A stretch of DNA of 64,000 bases from Mycobacterium szulgai. GTDB lineage: Bacteria > Actinomycetota > Actinomycetes > Mycobacteriales > Mycobacteriaceae. The translations under genes and the position numbers were made by a program. The stretch lies in assembly GCF_002116635.1 (NCBI RefSeq), contig NZ_LQPW01000144.1, positions 17,626 to 81,625 on the forward strand, read 5' to 3'. The notes below the pieces were generated by a model that searched no databases, was not told where the DNA came from, and was given only the letters and a program-made list of their open reading frames with translations. Shown piece after piece: positions 24,544 through 33,509 of this stretch (positions within the stretch are counted from its first letter, which is position 1; the number at the start of each line of letters is the position of its first letter).

Positions 24544-25206
24544 TCACCCCGCCCGGAACCGTACCCACGTGCCCTGCGTGAGCAGCGCCGGATCGGGCCG
24601 GTGGATATCCCACAGGACAGCGTCGGTGTGGCCGATGACCTGCCACCCGCCGGGCGATTGGCGCGGGTAGATCGACGTGAATTCGCCGGCCAGGGCGACC
24701 GAACCGGCGGGCACCGCCGTGCGCGGTTCGGCCCGGCGCGGTACCCGTAGCTGTGGATCGCCGCCGATCAAGTAGGCGAAGCCGGGGGCGAACCCGGCGA
24801 ATCCCACCCGCCACGGGGCGCTGGTGTGGGCGTTGATGACCTGGGCGGTGGTCAGCCCGGTATGGCCGGCGACCTCGGCCAGATCGGGGCCGTCGTAGAC
24901 GACGTCGATCACGATCTCGTCGGCGGGCCCGGCACCCGCGTCGGCGTCCAGGGCGACCGGCAACTTGCGTATCCGCTGCCGGGTGGCGCCCTGGTGTTGG
25001 GGTGCGTCGAGTTTCACCAGCACCGTGCGCGACGCCGGGACGATGTCGACCACCCCTGGCAGCGCGGCCGCACGCAGTGCGTCCGCCCACGCCAATACGT
25101 TCTCGGTGGTGTCACATTGCAGCAGCAGTGCTTGGTCGCCGTAGTCGAGAATGGGGCAGACCAGTGGGTCGGTCACCGACTCCATGGAGAGGTTCGGCAG
25201 GCTCAT
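24544..25206 (-). CDS. pxpB: 5-oxoprolinase subunit B / allophanate hydrolase subunit 1 family (Rv0264c)
   Basis: The ~220-residue protein (Rv0264c is 210 aa) has PxpB/KipI landmarks: CPILDYGDQALLLQCD, PGVVDIVPASRTVLVKLD, GFAGFAPGFAYLIGG and a C-terminal PGGWQVIGHTDAVLWD, together the conserved core. It acts with the PxpC-like protein encoded next. The start is uncertain: ATG at 25206 is used here, and ATG at 25185 would give a protein nearer the H37Rv length. In H37Rv a separate long 5-oxoprolinase (OplA, Rv0266c) is encoded nearby; it is absent here. Confidence 0.86.
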   Translation of the reverse strand: MSLPNLSMESVTDPLVCPILDYGDQALLLQCDTTENVLAWADALRAAALPGVVDIVPASRTVLVKLDAPQHQGATRQRIRKLPVALDADAGAGPADEIVIDVVYDGPDLAEVAGHTGLTTAQVINAHTSAPWRVGFAGFAPGFAYLIGGDPQLRVPRRAEPRTAVPAGSVALAGEFTSIYPRQSPGGWQVIGHTDAVLWDIHRPDPALLTQGTWVRFRAG

Positions 25207-25285
25207 TCTTTGACGGTAGCGCCGTGATCAGAGGGTCGGCCAGAGATTTTGGAGCACTGCCAGAGGTGCCTTAGCAAACGCTCAG

Positions 25286-26266
25286 CTAGCCCAGAACCTT
25301 GCCGATCAACGGGGGCAGTTGATCGGCGATCACCGGGTAGCTCAGCGGCGACGAGAAGGCGATGGCCCCGGCCTGCTCCTTGGTGGTGAAAATGTGCCGG
25401 TTCTGCGCGGTTGCCTGCGCGGCAGCGACGTCGGGGTCGGCCAGCAACGCCTGCTGCTCCTCGGGGCTCTCGGTGGTCCAGATCACCACGTCGGCGGAAT
25501 CGAGCACCTCTTTGATGTGCTCGCGCGGAATGATCGCGCGGGGGTCGGTGGCAAAGGGCTTGATGCTGTCGGAAATGACCAGACCCATCTGATTCAAGAA
25601 GTCGGTGCGCCAGCCCGCCGTGGTCGCCACCACCGTGCCCTGCCAGAGCCTGCCCTGCATCAGCAGCGCCTTCTTGCCCTTCCATTGCGCGTTCTTCTGG
25701 CCGACGTCGGTGAACTGCTTGTCTACTGCGTCGATCAGCGACTTCATCTCGTTGGCCTGGAACACCGCCTGACCGATCGCGGTGGCCTGGTCCTTCCACG
25801 GCTCGAAGAAGGCGTCGCCGTCGGATTGCGCCAGAGTCGGTGCGATCGCCGACAGCTTCTTGTACGTGTCCGCGTCCAGTCCGGCGTTGACGGCTACGAT
25901 CAGGTCGGGTTTGAGCCCGGCGATCTGATCTACCTGAATTCCGTTGTCCAGGTTGAGCACAACAGGTTGCGCGGGGCCGAGCCTGGGCTGGGCCCATGGC
26001 CAAACCGCGAACGGCTGGTCGCCGAACCAGTTGGTGATCGCGATGGGCACCACGCCCAGCGCGAGCAAGTCGTCCTGTTCGGTGTAGCCGGCGCTGACCA
26101 CGCGTTTGGGCGGTTCCTTGATGACGGTCTGTCCGAACAGATGGGTGATCGTCACCGCGCCGCCGCCGGCGTTGCCAGCCGCGGGCTTGGATCCCGAGCA
26201 CGCCGTGAGCAGCCCTGTGGCGCCGGCGAGCTGCAGGAATCCCCGCCGACTCAAGCCCTGATGCAC
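25286..26266 (-). CDS. fecB2: Periplasmic iron/haem-binding lipoprotein FecB2 type (Rv0265c)
   Basis: The 326-residue protein matches Rv0265c (330 aa) in length. The N-terminus has a twin-arginine motif (SRRGFLQ), a hydrophobic stretch and a lipobox ending LLTAC, so it is probably a Tat-exported lipoprotein anchored outside the membrane. The rest is the class III periplasmic binding fold of ferric-siderophore/haem receptors: PKRVVSAGYTEQDDLLALGVVPIAI, AGLKPDLIVAVNAGL, DVVIWTTESPEEQQALL. It would hand haem or Fe-siderophore to a permease not encoded here. Upstream of it only 32 bases separate it from the polymerase-like gene. Confidence 0.9.
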   Translation of the reverse strand: MHQGLSRRGFLQLAGATGLLTACSGSKPAAGNAGGGAVTITHLFGQTVIKEPPKRVVSAGYTEQDDLLALGVVPIAITNWFGDQPFAVWPWAQPRLGPAQPVVLNLDNGIQVDQIAGLKPDLIVAVNAGLDADTYKKLSAIAPTLAQSDGDAFFEPWKDQATAIGQAVFQANEMKSLIDAVDKQFTDVGQKNAQWKGKKALLMQGRLWQGTVVATTAGWRTDFLNQMGLVISDSIKPFATDPRAIIPREHIKEVLDSADVVIWTTESPEEQQALLADPDVAAAQATAQNRHIFTTKEQAGAIAFSSPLSYPVIADQLPPLIGKVLG

Positions 26267-26298
26267 AGCGAGAGAGTATCGCGTGGGCTACCGGAGCG

Positions 26299-27534
26299 TC
26301 AGTTACGTGGCCGGGGCTTGGGCGTATAACCCTCCCAGGGGGAGTAATCCGCGATCAGCTCCTCCTGCGGCGGACGCTGATCGGCCGGCACGTGCTGCAG
26401 ATTGATCCGGATCCGGTACCAGATGGAACTCGGTCCGCGCATGCCGTCGACCAGGACGTCGACCGGCTGCAGCCGCTCGGCCGCGGCGGGATAGCGAGCG
26501 CGCCAGGTGTCCAGCGCGGTCATCGCCTCGTCCTTGGTCTTGGTGCGGGCGATCTCGATGAGCGGCATCGACGAGACCCGCCTACCGTCTGCGCTCTTTT
26601 TGGCGCCCTTTGGCGCCTTTTCCGGCGGGCCCAGTTCTTCGGCCAGGATCAGCAGTCGGTCCAGCTCGCCGACGGCGTCATCCATCCCGGCCCACGGGTC
26701 GCCCAGCTCGGCGAACCGGCCGGGCACGGTGGCGATGGTGAACGCAGCCGGGTCGCAGCCGGCGACCTCATCCCAATGCAAGGGGGTGGACACCCGGGCA
26801 TCCGGGGTGGCGCGCACCGAGTAGGCCGAGGCCACCGTGCGGTCCTTGGCGTTCTGGTTGAAGTCGACGAACACGCCCTCGCGTTCTTCCTTCCACCAGC
26901 GGCTGGTGGCCGCCTCGGGCGCGCGCCGCTCGACTTCCCTGGCAACGGTTTGCGCGGCCAGCCGCACCTGCTTGAACGTCCAGTGCGGCGCGATCCGTGC
27001 ATAGACGTGAAAGCCCTTCGAGCCGGACGTCTTCGGCCACCCGACCAACCCGTAGTCTTCGAGCACCTCGCGGGCCACCAGCGCGACCTCGACGATGCGT
27101 TGCCAGCTCACCCCGGGCATCGGGTCGAGGTCCACCCGCAACTCGTCGGGGTGATCGAGATCGCCGGCGCGCACCGCGTGCGGATTGAGGTCGACGCAGC
27201 CCAGGTTGATCGCCCAGGCCAGGCCGGCGGCGTCATGGATGACCGCTTCGGCGGCGGAAGTGCCGGACGCATAACGCAATTCGGCGACGTCCACCCAGTC
27301 CGGGCGCTTCTGCGGCGCGCGCTTCTGAAACACCGCCTCTTCGGTGATGCCCTTGACGAAGCGCTTGAGGATCATCGGCCGCCCGGCGACGCCGCGCAGC
27401 GCCCCGTCGGACACCGACAGGTAGTAGCGGATCAGGTCGAGCTTGGTGATGTTTCGGCCGGGGAAGACCACCTTGCCCGGGTGGGTGATGGCGATCTCGC
27501 GTCCGGCCACTTCCATTGACACCGGGCCGGTCAT
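26299..27534 (-). CDS. LigD-type polymerase/primase domain protein (Rv0269c orthologue)
   Basis: This ~411-residue protein is a stand-alone LigD polymerase (archaeo-eukaryotic primase) domain: VEVAGREI/THPGKVVFP start, DLIRYYLSVSDGALRGVAGRPM, the catalytic acid pair in ELRVDLDPMPGVSW, and SGSKGFHVYARI for the nucleotide-binding Ser/His. A third acidic position and basic C-terminus follow. Such proteins (Prim-PolC type) fill gaps or add ribonucleotides in end-joining or excision repair; no ligase or nuclease domain is fused. The start is unclear. ATG 27534 is chosen because GTG 27588 would leave only 13 bases to the divergent fadD2 start; Rv0269c is 397 aa. Confidence 0.87.
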   Translation of the reverse strand: MTGPVSMEVAGREIAITHPGKVVFPGRNITKLDLIRYYLSVSDGALRGVAGRPMILKRFVKGITEEAVFQKRAPQKRPDWVDVAELRYASGTSAAEAVIHDAAGLAWAINLGCVDLNPHAVRAGDLDHPDELRVDLDPMPGVSWQRIVEVALVAREVLEDYGLVGWPKTSGSKGFHVYARIAPHWTFKQVRLAAQTVAREVERRAPEAATSRWWKEEREGVFVDFNQNAKDRTVASAYSVRATPDARVSTPLHWDEVAGCDPAAFTIATVPGRFAELGDPWAGMDDAVGELDRLLILAEELGPPEKAPKGAKKSADGRRVSSMPLIEIARTKTKDEAMTALDTWRARYPAAAERLQPVDVLVDGMRGPSSIWYRIRINLQHVPADQRPPQEELIADYSPWEGYTPKPRPRN

Positions 27535-27594
27535 GGAAGTCCATGCTAATTCCGGCCGACTCTCTGGCCGCATTGCGATGGCCGTCACATATTG

Positions 27595-27614
27595 TGAGGT
27601 TATGCCTAACCTCA
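27595..27614. promoter_or_regulatory. Inverted repeat overlapping the fadD2 start codon
   Basis: TGAGGTTA-TGCC-TAACCTCA has perfect 8-bp arms and includes the fadD2 ATG (27602-27604). The half sites AGGTTA/TAACCT are those of the mycobacterial iron box (TTAGGTTAGGCTAACCTAA), but with one extra central base. Binding here would block initiation of fadD2. It could also be chance symmetry in the codons for Met-Pro-Asn-Leu. Confidence 0.4.
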
Positions 27615-29278
27615 GTGATCTCCCCGGGGTCGGAAAAATCCAGCAGTACGTCGAACGCGGCGCATCCGAGCTGCACTACGTGCGCAAGATCTTCGAAGCG
27701 GGAGCGTTCCGGCTGGAGTCGCCGATCAAAACCGCCGCGATGGCCGCCGATATCCAGAAATGGGGCGAGTTCGGCATGCTGCCCTCGCTCAACGCCCGGC
27801 GGCACCCCGACCGCGCGGCGTGCATCGACGAAGAGGGCGAGTTCACCTACGCCGAACTCGACGAAGCCGCCCACGCGGTGGCCAACGGCCTGATAGAGAA
27901 GGGGATCAAGGGCGGCGACGGCGTCGCCATCCTGGCCCGCAATACTCGCTGGTTCCTCATCGCCAACTACGGCGCCGCCCGAACCGGTGCCCGCATCATC
28001 CTGCTCAACAGCGAATTCTCCGGACCGCAGATCAAAGAGGTGTCCGAGCGCGAAGGCGCGAAGCTGATCATTTACGACGACGAGTACACCAAGGCCGTCA
28101 GCAAGGCCGAGCCGGAGCTGGGCAAGCTGCGGGCGCTGGGTACCAACCCGGACGCCGACGAGCCGTCGGGCAGCACGGACGAGACGCTGGCCGAGTTGAT
28201 CGAGCGCAGCAGCTCCGAACCCGCCCCCAAGGCCAGCAAGCACGCGTCGATCATCATCCTGACCAGTGGGACCACCGGCACTCCCAAGGGGGCGAACCGC
28301 AGCACGCCGCCCACGCTGGCCCCGGTTGGCGGCATTCTCTCGCACGTGCCGTTCAAGGCCAACGAGATCACCTCCTTGCCGGCCCCGATGTTCCACGCGC
28401 TGGGCTATCTGCACGGCACCATCGCGATGTTCCTGGGCTCGACGCTGGTGCTCCGGCGCAAGTTCAAGCCGCCGCTGGTGCTCGAAGACCTGGAGAAGTA
28501 CAAGGTGACCGCCATGGTCGTAGTGCCGGTGATGCTCTCGCGGCTGTTGGACGCGATCGAGAAGATGGACAAGAAGCCCGATCTGTCCAGCCTGAAGATC
28601 ATCTTCGTGTCCGGGTCGCAGCTGGGCGCCGAGCTGGCCACCCGCGCGATGAAGGACTTCGGTCCCGTCATCTACAACATGTACGGCTCGACGGAGATCG
28701 CGTTCGCCACCATCGCCGGGCCCAAGGACCTGGAGCGCAACGCCGCGACGGTTGGGCCGGTGGTCAAGGGCGTCAAGGTCAAGATCCTCGACGACAACGG
28801 CAAGGAGCTGCCCCAGGGCGAGGTGGGGCGGATCTTCGTCGGCAACGCCTTCCCGTTCGAGGGCTACACCGGCGGGGGGCACAAGCAGATCATCGACGGC
28901 CTGATGTCGTCCGGAGACGTCGGTTACTTCGACGAGCACGGCCTGCTCTACGTCAGCGGCCGCGACGACGAGATGATCGTGTCCGGCGGCGAGAACGTCT
29001 TCCCGGCCGAAGTCGAAGATCTGATCAGCGGACACTCCGATGTCGTGGAAGCCACCGCGATCGGCGTCGAGGACAAGGAGTGGGGACACCGGCTGCGCGC
29101 CTTCGTGGTCAAGAAGGAAGGCGCCGACCTCGATGAAGACGCAGTCAAGCACTACGTGCGTGACCACTTGGCCCGTTACAAGGTGCCGCGGGAAGTCATC
29201 TTCCTCGACGAACTGCCGCGTAACCCCACCGGCAAGATCCTCAAGCGCGAGCTGCGCGAGATGGATATCGAGGACTAA
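27602..29278 (+). CDS. fadD2: FadD2, fatty-acid-CoA ligase
   Basis: The 558-residue protein (Rv0270 FadD2 is 560 aa) starts MPNLSDLPG like the H37Rv protein and belongs to the adenylate-forming enzymes. Motifs in order: ILTSGTTGTPKGANR (ATP/phosphate loop), YNMYGSTEIAFATI, SSGDVGYFDEHGLLYVSGRDDEMI, and the C-terminal catalytic lysine in PTGKILKREL. It activates a fatty acid to acyl-AMP and then acyl-CoA. The upstream open frame to 27443 overlaps the divergent polymerase-like gene and is not used. It converges on fadE6 with a four-base overlap of stop codons. An inverted repeat covers its start codon. Confidence 0.94.
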   Translation: MPNLSDLPGVGKIQQYVERGASELHYVRKIFEAGAFRLESPIKTAAMAADIQKWGEFGMLPSLNARRHPDRAACIDEEGEFTYAELDEAAHAVANGLIEKGIKGGDGVAILARNTRWFLIANYGAARTGARIILLNSEFSGPQIKEVSEREGAKLIIYDDEYTKAVSKAEPELGKLRALGTNPDADEPSGSTDETLAELIERSSSEPAPKASKHASIIILTSGTTGTPKGANRSTPPTLAPVGGILSHVPFKANEITSLPAPMFHALGYLHGTIAMFLGSTLVLRRKFKPPLVLEDLEKYKVTAMVVVPVMLSRLLDAIEKMDKKPDLSSLKIIFVSGSQLGAELATRAMKDFGPVIYNMYGSTEIAFATIAGPKDLERNAATVGPVVKGVKVKILDDNGKELPQGEVGRIFVGNAFPFEGYTGGGHKQIIDGLMSSGDVGYFDEHGLLYVSGRDDEMIVSGGENVFPAEVEDLISGHSDVVEATAIGVEDKEWGHRLRAFVVKKEGADLDEDAVKHYVRDHLARYKVPREVIFLDELPRNPTGKILKRELREMDIED

Positions 29279-31458
29279 GGGTCCCGGGGGAGGCCGAGCA
29301 GCCGCTCGGCGATGATGTTCAGCTGAACCTCTGACGTGCCGCCGTAGATGGTGGTGGCGCGGCTGGCCAACAGGTACTCGCCCCATTCACCGGGCAACTG
29401 CTCGGTGTCACCGATCGCGGCGTCGGTGCCGAACGAGGACACCGCGAACTCGGCATAGCCCTGGCCGGTGCGCATCGACAGCAGCTTGGAGATGGCAGCG
29501 GACGGCATCGCGTCACCGCCGGCCAAGGTCAGCAGCGTCGAGCGCAGGTTGAGCAACTTCGCGGCATGTCCTTCGGCGATCAGTTGCCCCGCCCGGTGAT
29601 GGGCGACTTGGTCGAACTGCCCGTCGCGCACGAACTCCACGAACTGCGGCAGGGTGGCCAGGAAGTTAGCGTCGCTGCTGCCGATCGAAACCCGTTCTGC
29701 GGTAAGGGTATTGCGGCTGACCTCCCAGCCGCGGTTCACCTCGCCCAGCACCTGGTCGTCGGGCACGAACACGTCATCGATGTAGACGGTGTTGAACAAC
29801 GTGTGTCCGGTGAGTTCACGTAGCGGCTTCACTTGCACGCCTTGGCTTTTCATGTCGAGCAGGAAGTACGTGATGCCATTGTGCTTAGGCGCTGACGGGT
29901 CCGTTCGCGCCAAAAGCGCTCCCCACTGCGCGTATTGGGCCGCGGTGGTCCAGATCTTCTGGCCGGTGATGCGCCAGCCGCCGTCCACCTTGGTCGCCTT
30001 GGTGGCTAGCCCGGCCAGATCCGATCCGGCGCCCGGCTCGGAAAACAGCTGGCACCAAATCATTTCACCGCGCAACGTGGGTGGCAGCAACCGTTGCTTC
30101 TGTTCCTCGGTGCCGAACGCCACGATCGACGGAATGATCCACGCCGCGATTCCCACCTGTGGCCGCTTCACCCGCCCGGTGGTGAATTCCTGGGCGATGA
30201 TGATCTGCTCGACGGGTCCGGCCGCCCGGCCCCACGGCTTGGGCAGATACGGCAGCCCCCAACCGCCTTCGGCGATCGCCACCTTGCGTGACTCGCGGTC
30301 CATGCCCTTGAGCGTGCCGACCTCGGCGCGGATCTCGTCCCGCAGCTTCTCGGTTTCGGGGTCGAGGTCGATATCCACCGCGCGCATTCCGCTGGTCGTG
30401 GCGGTGTCGACCACGCGCTGCGGGTGCTCGGAGGCGCGGCCGAAGCCGGCGGCCAGAATCAGCGCCCGGCGGTAGTACACATTGGTGTCGTGCTCCCAGG
30501 TGAAGCCGATGCCGCCGTGCACCTGGATGCAGTCCTGCGTGCAGCGCTGGGCAGCGGCCGGCGCCAGCGTCGCGGCCACCGCGGCGGCGAACTCGACGTG
30601 AGGGCTCTCCTCGTCCCAAGCGCGCGCGGCATCCCACACCGCGGCGGTGGCCCGCTCGGTGTCGGCGATCATCTCCGCGCACTTGTGCTTGATGGCCTGG
30701 AACTGACCGATGGGCCGGCCGAACTGCTCGCGGATCTTCGCGTAGGCCGACGCGGTGTCGGTTGCCCAGCGCGCCACGCCGATGGCCTCGGCGGACAGCA
30801 GGGTGAACATCAGGGCGCGTGCGTTGGCCATGCTGAGGTTGGTCAGCAGGGCCTCGTCGCCGACCTCGACGGCATTGGCCCGCACGTGCGCGATGGGCCG
30901 TAGCGGGTCCAGGCTTTGCACCGGCTCGATCTCGAGCTGATCGGCGCGCAGCACCACCCACTCCTCGCCGCTGTCGATCGCCACCGGCAGCACCAGCACC
31001 GACGCTTGGGCCGCCGCGGGAACGGCGCGGGCCTCACCGCGGATGACCAGCGCCTCGTCCTTCGGCCCGTGCCGGGTGGCCGTCAGCCCCGAGTCCAGCG
31101 CATAGGCCGCGATGGCGGTGCCACTTGCCAGCTCGGCGAGCACCGCGGCTTTGGCATCGTGCGCAGAGATCAGTGCGCTGGCGATCGCCGAGGGCACGAA
31201 CGGCCCGGGGACGGCCCCATAGCCGAACTCGGCCAGTACGATGGCCAACTCGAGGATGCCGAAGCCCTGGCCGCCGACGGCTTCGGCCAGATGCACGCCC
31301 TGCAGGCCTTGTTCGGCCGCGGACTGCCAGTACGGCGGCGGGTTCTCGATCGGGGTTTCCATCGCCTCGTGCAGCACCTCGGACGGCGCTACCCGCGCCA
31401 CCAGGGACCGCACCGAATCGGCCAGGTCTTGATGTTCAGGGGTTATCGCGATCGGCAT
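29275..31458 (-). CDS. fadE6: FadE6, double-domain acyl-CoA dehydrogenase
   Basis: This 727-residue protein (Rv0271c FadE6 is 731 aa) contains two acyl-CoA dehydrogenase units in tandem. Residues ~1-350 include EQGLQGVHLAEAVGGQGFG, ALMFTLLSAEAIGVARWA and VHGGIGFTWEHD. Residues ~370-727 include EGGWGLPYLPKPWG, LFSEPGAGSDLAGL for the flavin loop, and YGGTSEVQLNIIAERLLGLP at the end. Tandem FadE proteins probably act like the alpha2beta2 two-subunit steroid- or branched-substrate dehydrogenases, with one competent FAD site, though here they are fused. The start ATG at 31458 follows a weak purine run. The 2-hydroxyacid dehydrogenase gene lies 39 bases upstream. Confidence 0.92.
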   Translation of the reverse strand: MPIAITPEHQDLADSVRSLVARVAPSEVLHEAMETPIENPPPYWQSAAEQGLQGVHLAEAVGGQGFGILELAIVLAEFGYGAVPGPFVPSAIASALISAHDAKAAVLAELASGTAIAAYALDSGLTATRHGPKDEALVIRGEARAVPAAAQASVLVLPVAIDSGEEWVVLRADQLEIEPVQSLDPLRPIAHVRANAVEVGDEALLTNLSMANARALMFTLLSAEAIGVARWATDTASAYAKIREQFGRPIGQFQAIKHKCAEMIADTERATAAVWDAARAWDEESPHVEFAAAVAATLAPAAAQRCTQDCIQVHGGIGFTWEHDTNVYYRRALILAAGFGRASEHPQRVVDTATTSGMRAVDIDLDPETEKLRDEIRAEVGTLKGMDRESRKVAIAEGGWGLPYLPKPWGRAAGPVEQIIIAQEFTTGRVKRPQVGIAAWIIPSIVAFGTEEQKQRLLPPTLRGEMIWCQLFSEPGAGSDLAGLATKATKVDGGWRITGQKIWTTAAQYAQWGALLARTDPSAPKHNGITYFLLDMKSQGVQVKPLRELTGHTLFNTVYIDDVFVPDDQVLGEVNRGWEVSRNTLTAERVSIGSSDANFLATLPQFVEFVRDGQFDQVAHHRAGQLIAEGHAAKLLNLRSTLLTLAGGDAMPSAAISKLLSMRTGQGYAEFAVSSFGTDAAIGDTEQLPGEWGEYLLASRATTIYGGTSEVQLNIIAERLLGLPRDP

Positions 31459-31497
31459 TGGTCGCCTTCCCTAGCTCTCTTGGGGTTCGTAACCAAG

Positions 31498-32469
31498 CTA
31501 ACAACCGGTCGGTTGGTTCACCAGGTTGGCCAGCGGCTGTCCGTCGCGCAGCCGGCGGCAATTGTCGACGGCCTGGGTCAGATACCGCCGCATGGTGTCG
31601 GCGGTGTACCAGGTGACATGCGGCGACAGCACCACGTTGTCCAGGCGCAACAGCGGGTTGTCGGGTGCGATCGGCTCGACCTCGAAAACGTCCAGTCCCG
31701 CCGCGGCCAGCCGCCCGCCGCGCAACGCGTCGACGAGCGCCTGCTCGTCGACAACCGCACCGCGAGAGGTGTTGACCAGCACCGCATCCGGTTTCATCCG
31801 TGCCAGTGCTGTGCGGCCCAGCAAATGATGGGTATCCGGCGTCAACGGCAGGTGTAGTGAAATTATGTCGCACGCCGCGAGCAATTCGGGCAATGGCCGC
31901 CAGCCGGGCCGCCCGTTGTCGTGGGTGCTGGTGTGCAGCACGGTGGCTCCCATCGCGGCGACGATCTCGCCGACGCGTTTGGCGATGCTGCCGTAGCCGA
32001 CCAGGCCGACCGTGCAGCCGCCGATATCCCGCACCTTCTCGCCCAGCTCCGGGTCCGACGGCCAGCCGCTGCCGTGGCGGACCGCGCGGTCGAGTGCGGT
32101 CAGCCGGCGCAACGCGGCCAGCATCAGCAGCACCGTGCCCTCGGCCACCGACGGGGCATTGGCACCGGGCATGTTGGCGACCCCGATGCCGCAGTCGGTG
32201 GCCGTATCCACATCGATGGTGTTCACCCCGGCGCCCAGCTTGTGCACCAGCCGCAACCGCCGGCCGCGCCGCAGGTCTTCGCCCGACAAGGGCCGTAGCA
32301 CGTGCCATATCACCTCCGCGCCGGGCAACTCCCGGTAGAAGGCGTCGTCGTCGCTGTCCGCACACCACCGAACGTCGAGCCAATCCGATTCGGCGGCAAG
32401 GAAATCGAGAACTTTGGCGCCGGGGACGAAGTGGGCCAGAACGGTTACGGCCACCGCTGGGCGATCCAC
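31498..32469 (-). CDS. D-isomer-specific 2-hydroxyacid dehydrogenase
   Basis: The 323-residue protein has the NAD-binding fold of the family, GCTVGLVGYGSIAKRVGEI, and the catalytic residues in NTSRGAVVDEQAL (Arg), DVFEVEP (Glu) and LSPHVTWYT (His). It reduces a 2-keto acid or oxidises a D-2-hydroxy acid; the substrate is not predictable. Its 5' end overlaps the upstream alpha/beta hydrolase gene by 25 bases, and the fadE6 start is 39 bases downstream. It therefore belongs to the TetR-hydrolase-dehydrogenase-fadE6 run. I recall no such gene between Rv0271c and Rv0272c in H37Rv, so it is probably an extra gene of this lineage or a loss in H37Rv. Confidence 0.9.
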   Translation of the reverse strand: MDRPAVAVTVLAHFVPGAKVLDFLAAESDWLDVRWCADSDDDAFYRELPGAEVIWHVLRPLSGEDLRRGRRLRLVHKLGAGVNTIDVDTATDCGIGVANMPGANAPSVAEGTVLLMLAALRRLTALDRAVRHGSGWPSDPELGEKVRDIGGCTVGLVGYGSIAKRVGEIVAAMGATVLHTSTHDNGRPGWRPLPELLAACDIISLHLPLTPDTHHLLGRTALARMKPDAVLVNTSRGAVVDEQALVDALRGGRLAAAGLDVFEVEPIAPDNPLLRLDNVVLSPHVTWYTADTMRRYLTQAVDNCRRLRDGQPLANLVNQPTGC

Positions 32470-33509
32470 TCGGCGATGATGTCGGCCTGCTCGTCACGGG
32501 CACCCGGGGTGGTGAAGTAGTGGTCGGTGTCGATGGCGGCCCGCTGTTTGTCGGTGCTCGCCAGCGCGTCGTAGATGCGCTGGGCGTCTGACGGGAAGAC
32601 GCCGGTGTCTGCCTCTGCGTTGATCACCAAAGCCGGGCAGTCGATGCGAGCCAGGTGCGGCTCGGCCCGGGTCTGGGCCACCCGCAGGCTCCACATGCCC
32701 AGCCAGTTGCGCAAGGTGGTGGCCGCCGCGATGCCGTACGCCGAGCGGTTCGCCTTGACCGGAGTACCCGCGTAGCACTGGTTGGGCGCGCGCTTGGTCG
32801 GCTCTATGCTGGGGTCGACCATGCGCGGATCGGCCCAGGTGCGCAGCACGGTAAACGGACGGTCCGAAAACCCCGCGGCGCGAACACGTTTCAGTTCCTT
32901 CTCGGCCCAGTCGGTGATGGCGTGGTTTCGGGCGATCTGCGCGACACGGTAACGGCGGACGAACTCCGGTGCGTACGGTGGTCCGTTGCTCTCATTGAAC
33001 AGATCTAGTTCGGGATCGGTTGCGACGGGATCGTTTTCGTCGACGACGGCGCCGTCCATCCAGGCGGTCAGCACGTCGGGGCGCCCCGGATGGGCCGCGG
33101 TCGCGACGTAACCGTCGCCGGCCAGCGGGTCGACGGCCTGCGACTGGTATGCCGCCATCAGCGAGCCGCCGCCCGAATTGCCGAGCAGCAGCACCGTTTC
33201 CACGCCCTGCGTCTCTCGCAGCCAGCTCACCCCGACCCCGATGTCAATCAGTGCGTGATCGAGTACGAAGCTGCTTTCGAAACCGCGAAACCTGGTGTTC
33301 CAGCCCAGGAATCCGATGCCGCGGACGGCCATGTACTCGGCGAGGTAGTGCTCGGAGAAGTCGATCTGGTAGTGCGTGGCGATCATCGCCACTTTCGGTT
33401 TGCTCCCGGAGGCGCGGTGATACAGCCCCTGACACGGATGCCCGCCGGCTCCCGCGCGTGGCGCCGTCGGCGATGGAAGCCCGACGAATTCCCTGATGAG
33501 AGCGGTCAA
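32445..33509 (-). CDS. Alpha/beta hydrolase (Rv0272c orthologue)
   Basis: The 354-residue protein (Rv0272c is 377 aa) has an alpha/beta-hydrolase fold: the nucleophile elbow LLLGNSGGGSLMA (Ser), an acid in INAEADTGVFPSDA and a catalytic His in DTDHYFTTPG. The cap region is large. Substrate is unknown; its location with fadE6 and a hydroxyacid dehydrogenase suggests ester or thioester breakdown. It overlaps the TetR gene upstream by four bases (ATGA) and the dehydrogenase gene downstream by 25, so all are one operon. Confidence 0.87.
   Translation of the reverse strand: MTALIREFVGLPSPTAPRAGAGGHPCQGLYHRASGSKPKVAMIATHYQIDFSEHYLAEYMAVRGIGFLGWNTRFRGFESSFVLDHALIDIGVGVSWLRETQGVETVLLLGNSGGGSLMAAYQSQAVDPLAGDGYVATAAHPGRPDVLTAWMDGAVVDENDPVATDPELDLFNESNGPPYAPEFVRRYRVAQIARNHAITDWAEKELKRVRAAGFSDRPFTVLRTWADPRMVDPSIEPTKRAPNQCYAGTPVKANRSAYGIAAATTLRNWLGMWSLRVAQTRAEPHLARIDCPALVINAEADTGVFPSDAQRIYDALASTDKQRAAIDTDHYFTTPGARDEQADIIAEWIAQRWP

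Noticed and set aside
27233..29386. 717-aa minus-strand open frame opposite fadD2
   Set aside because: Shadow of fadD2; the His/Arg/Asp-rich composition lacks any domain and overlaps the polymerase-like gene in another frame.
31479..31497. CTTGG...CCAAG symmetry between fadE6 and the hydroxyacid dehydrogenase gene
   Set aside because: The arms are short and the inner part is imperfect; it is within an operon and no promoter-like sequence follows.
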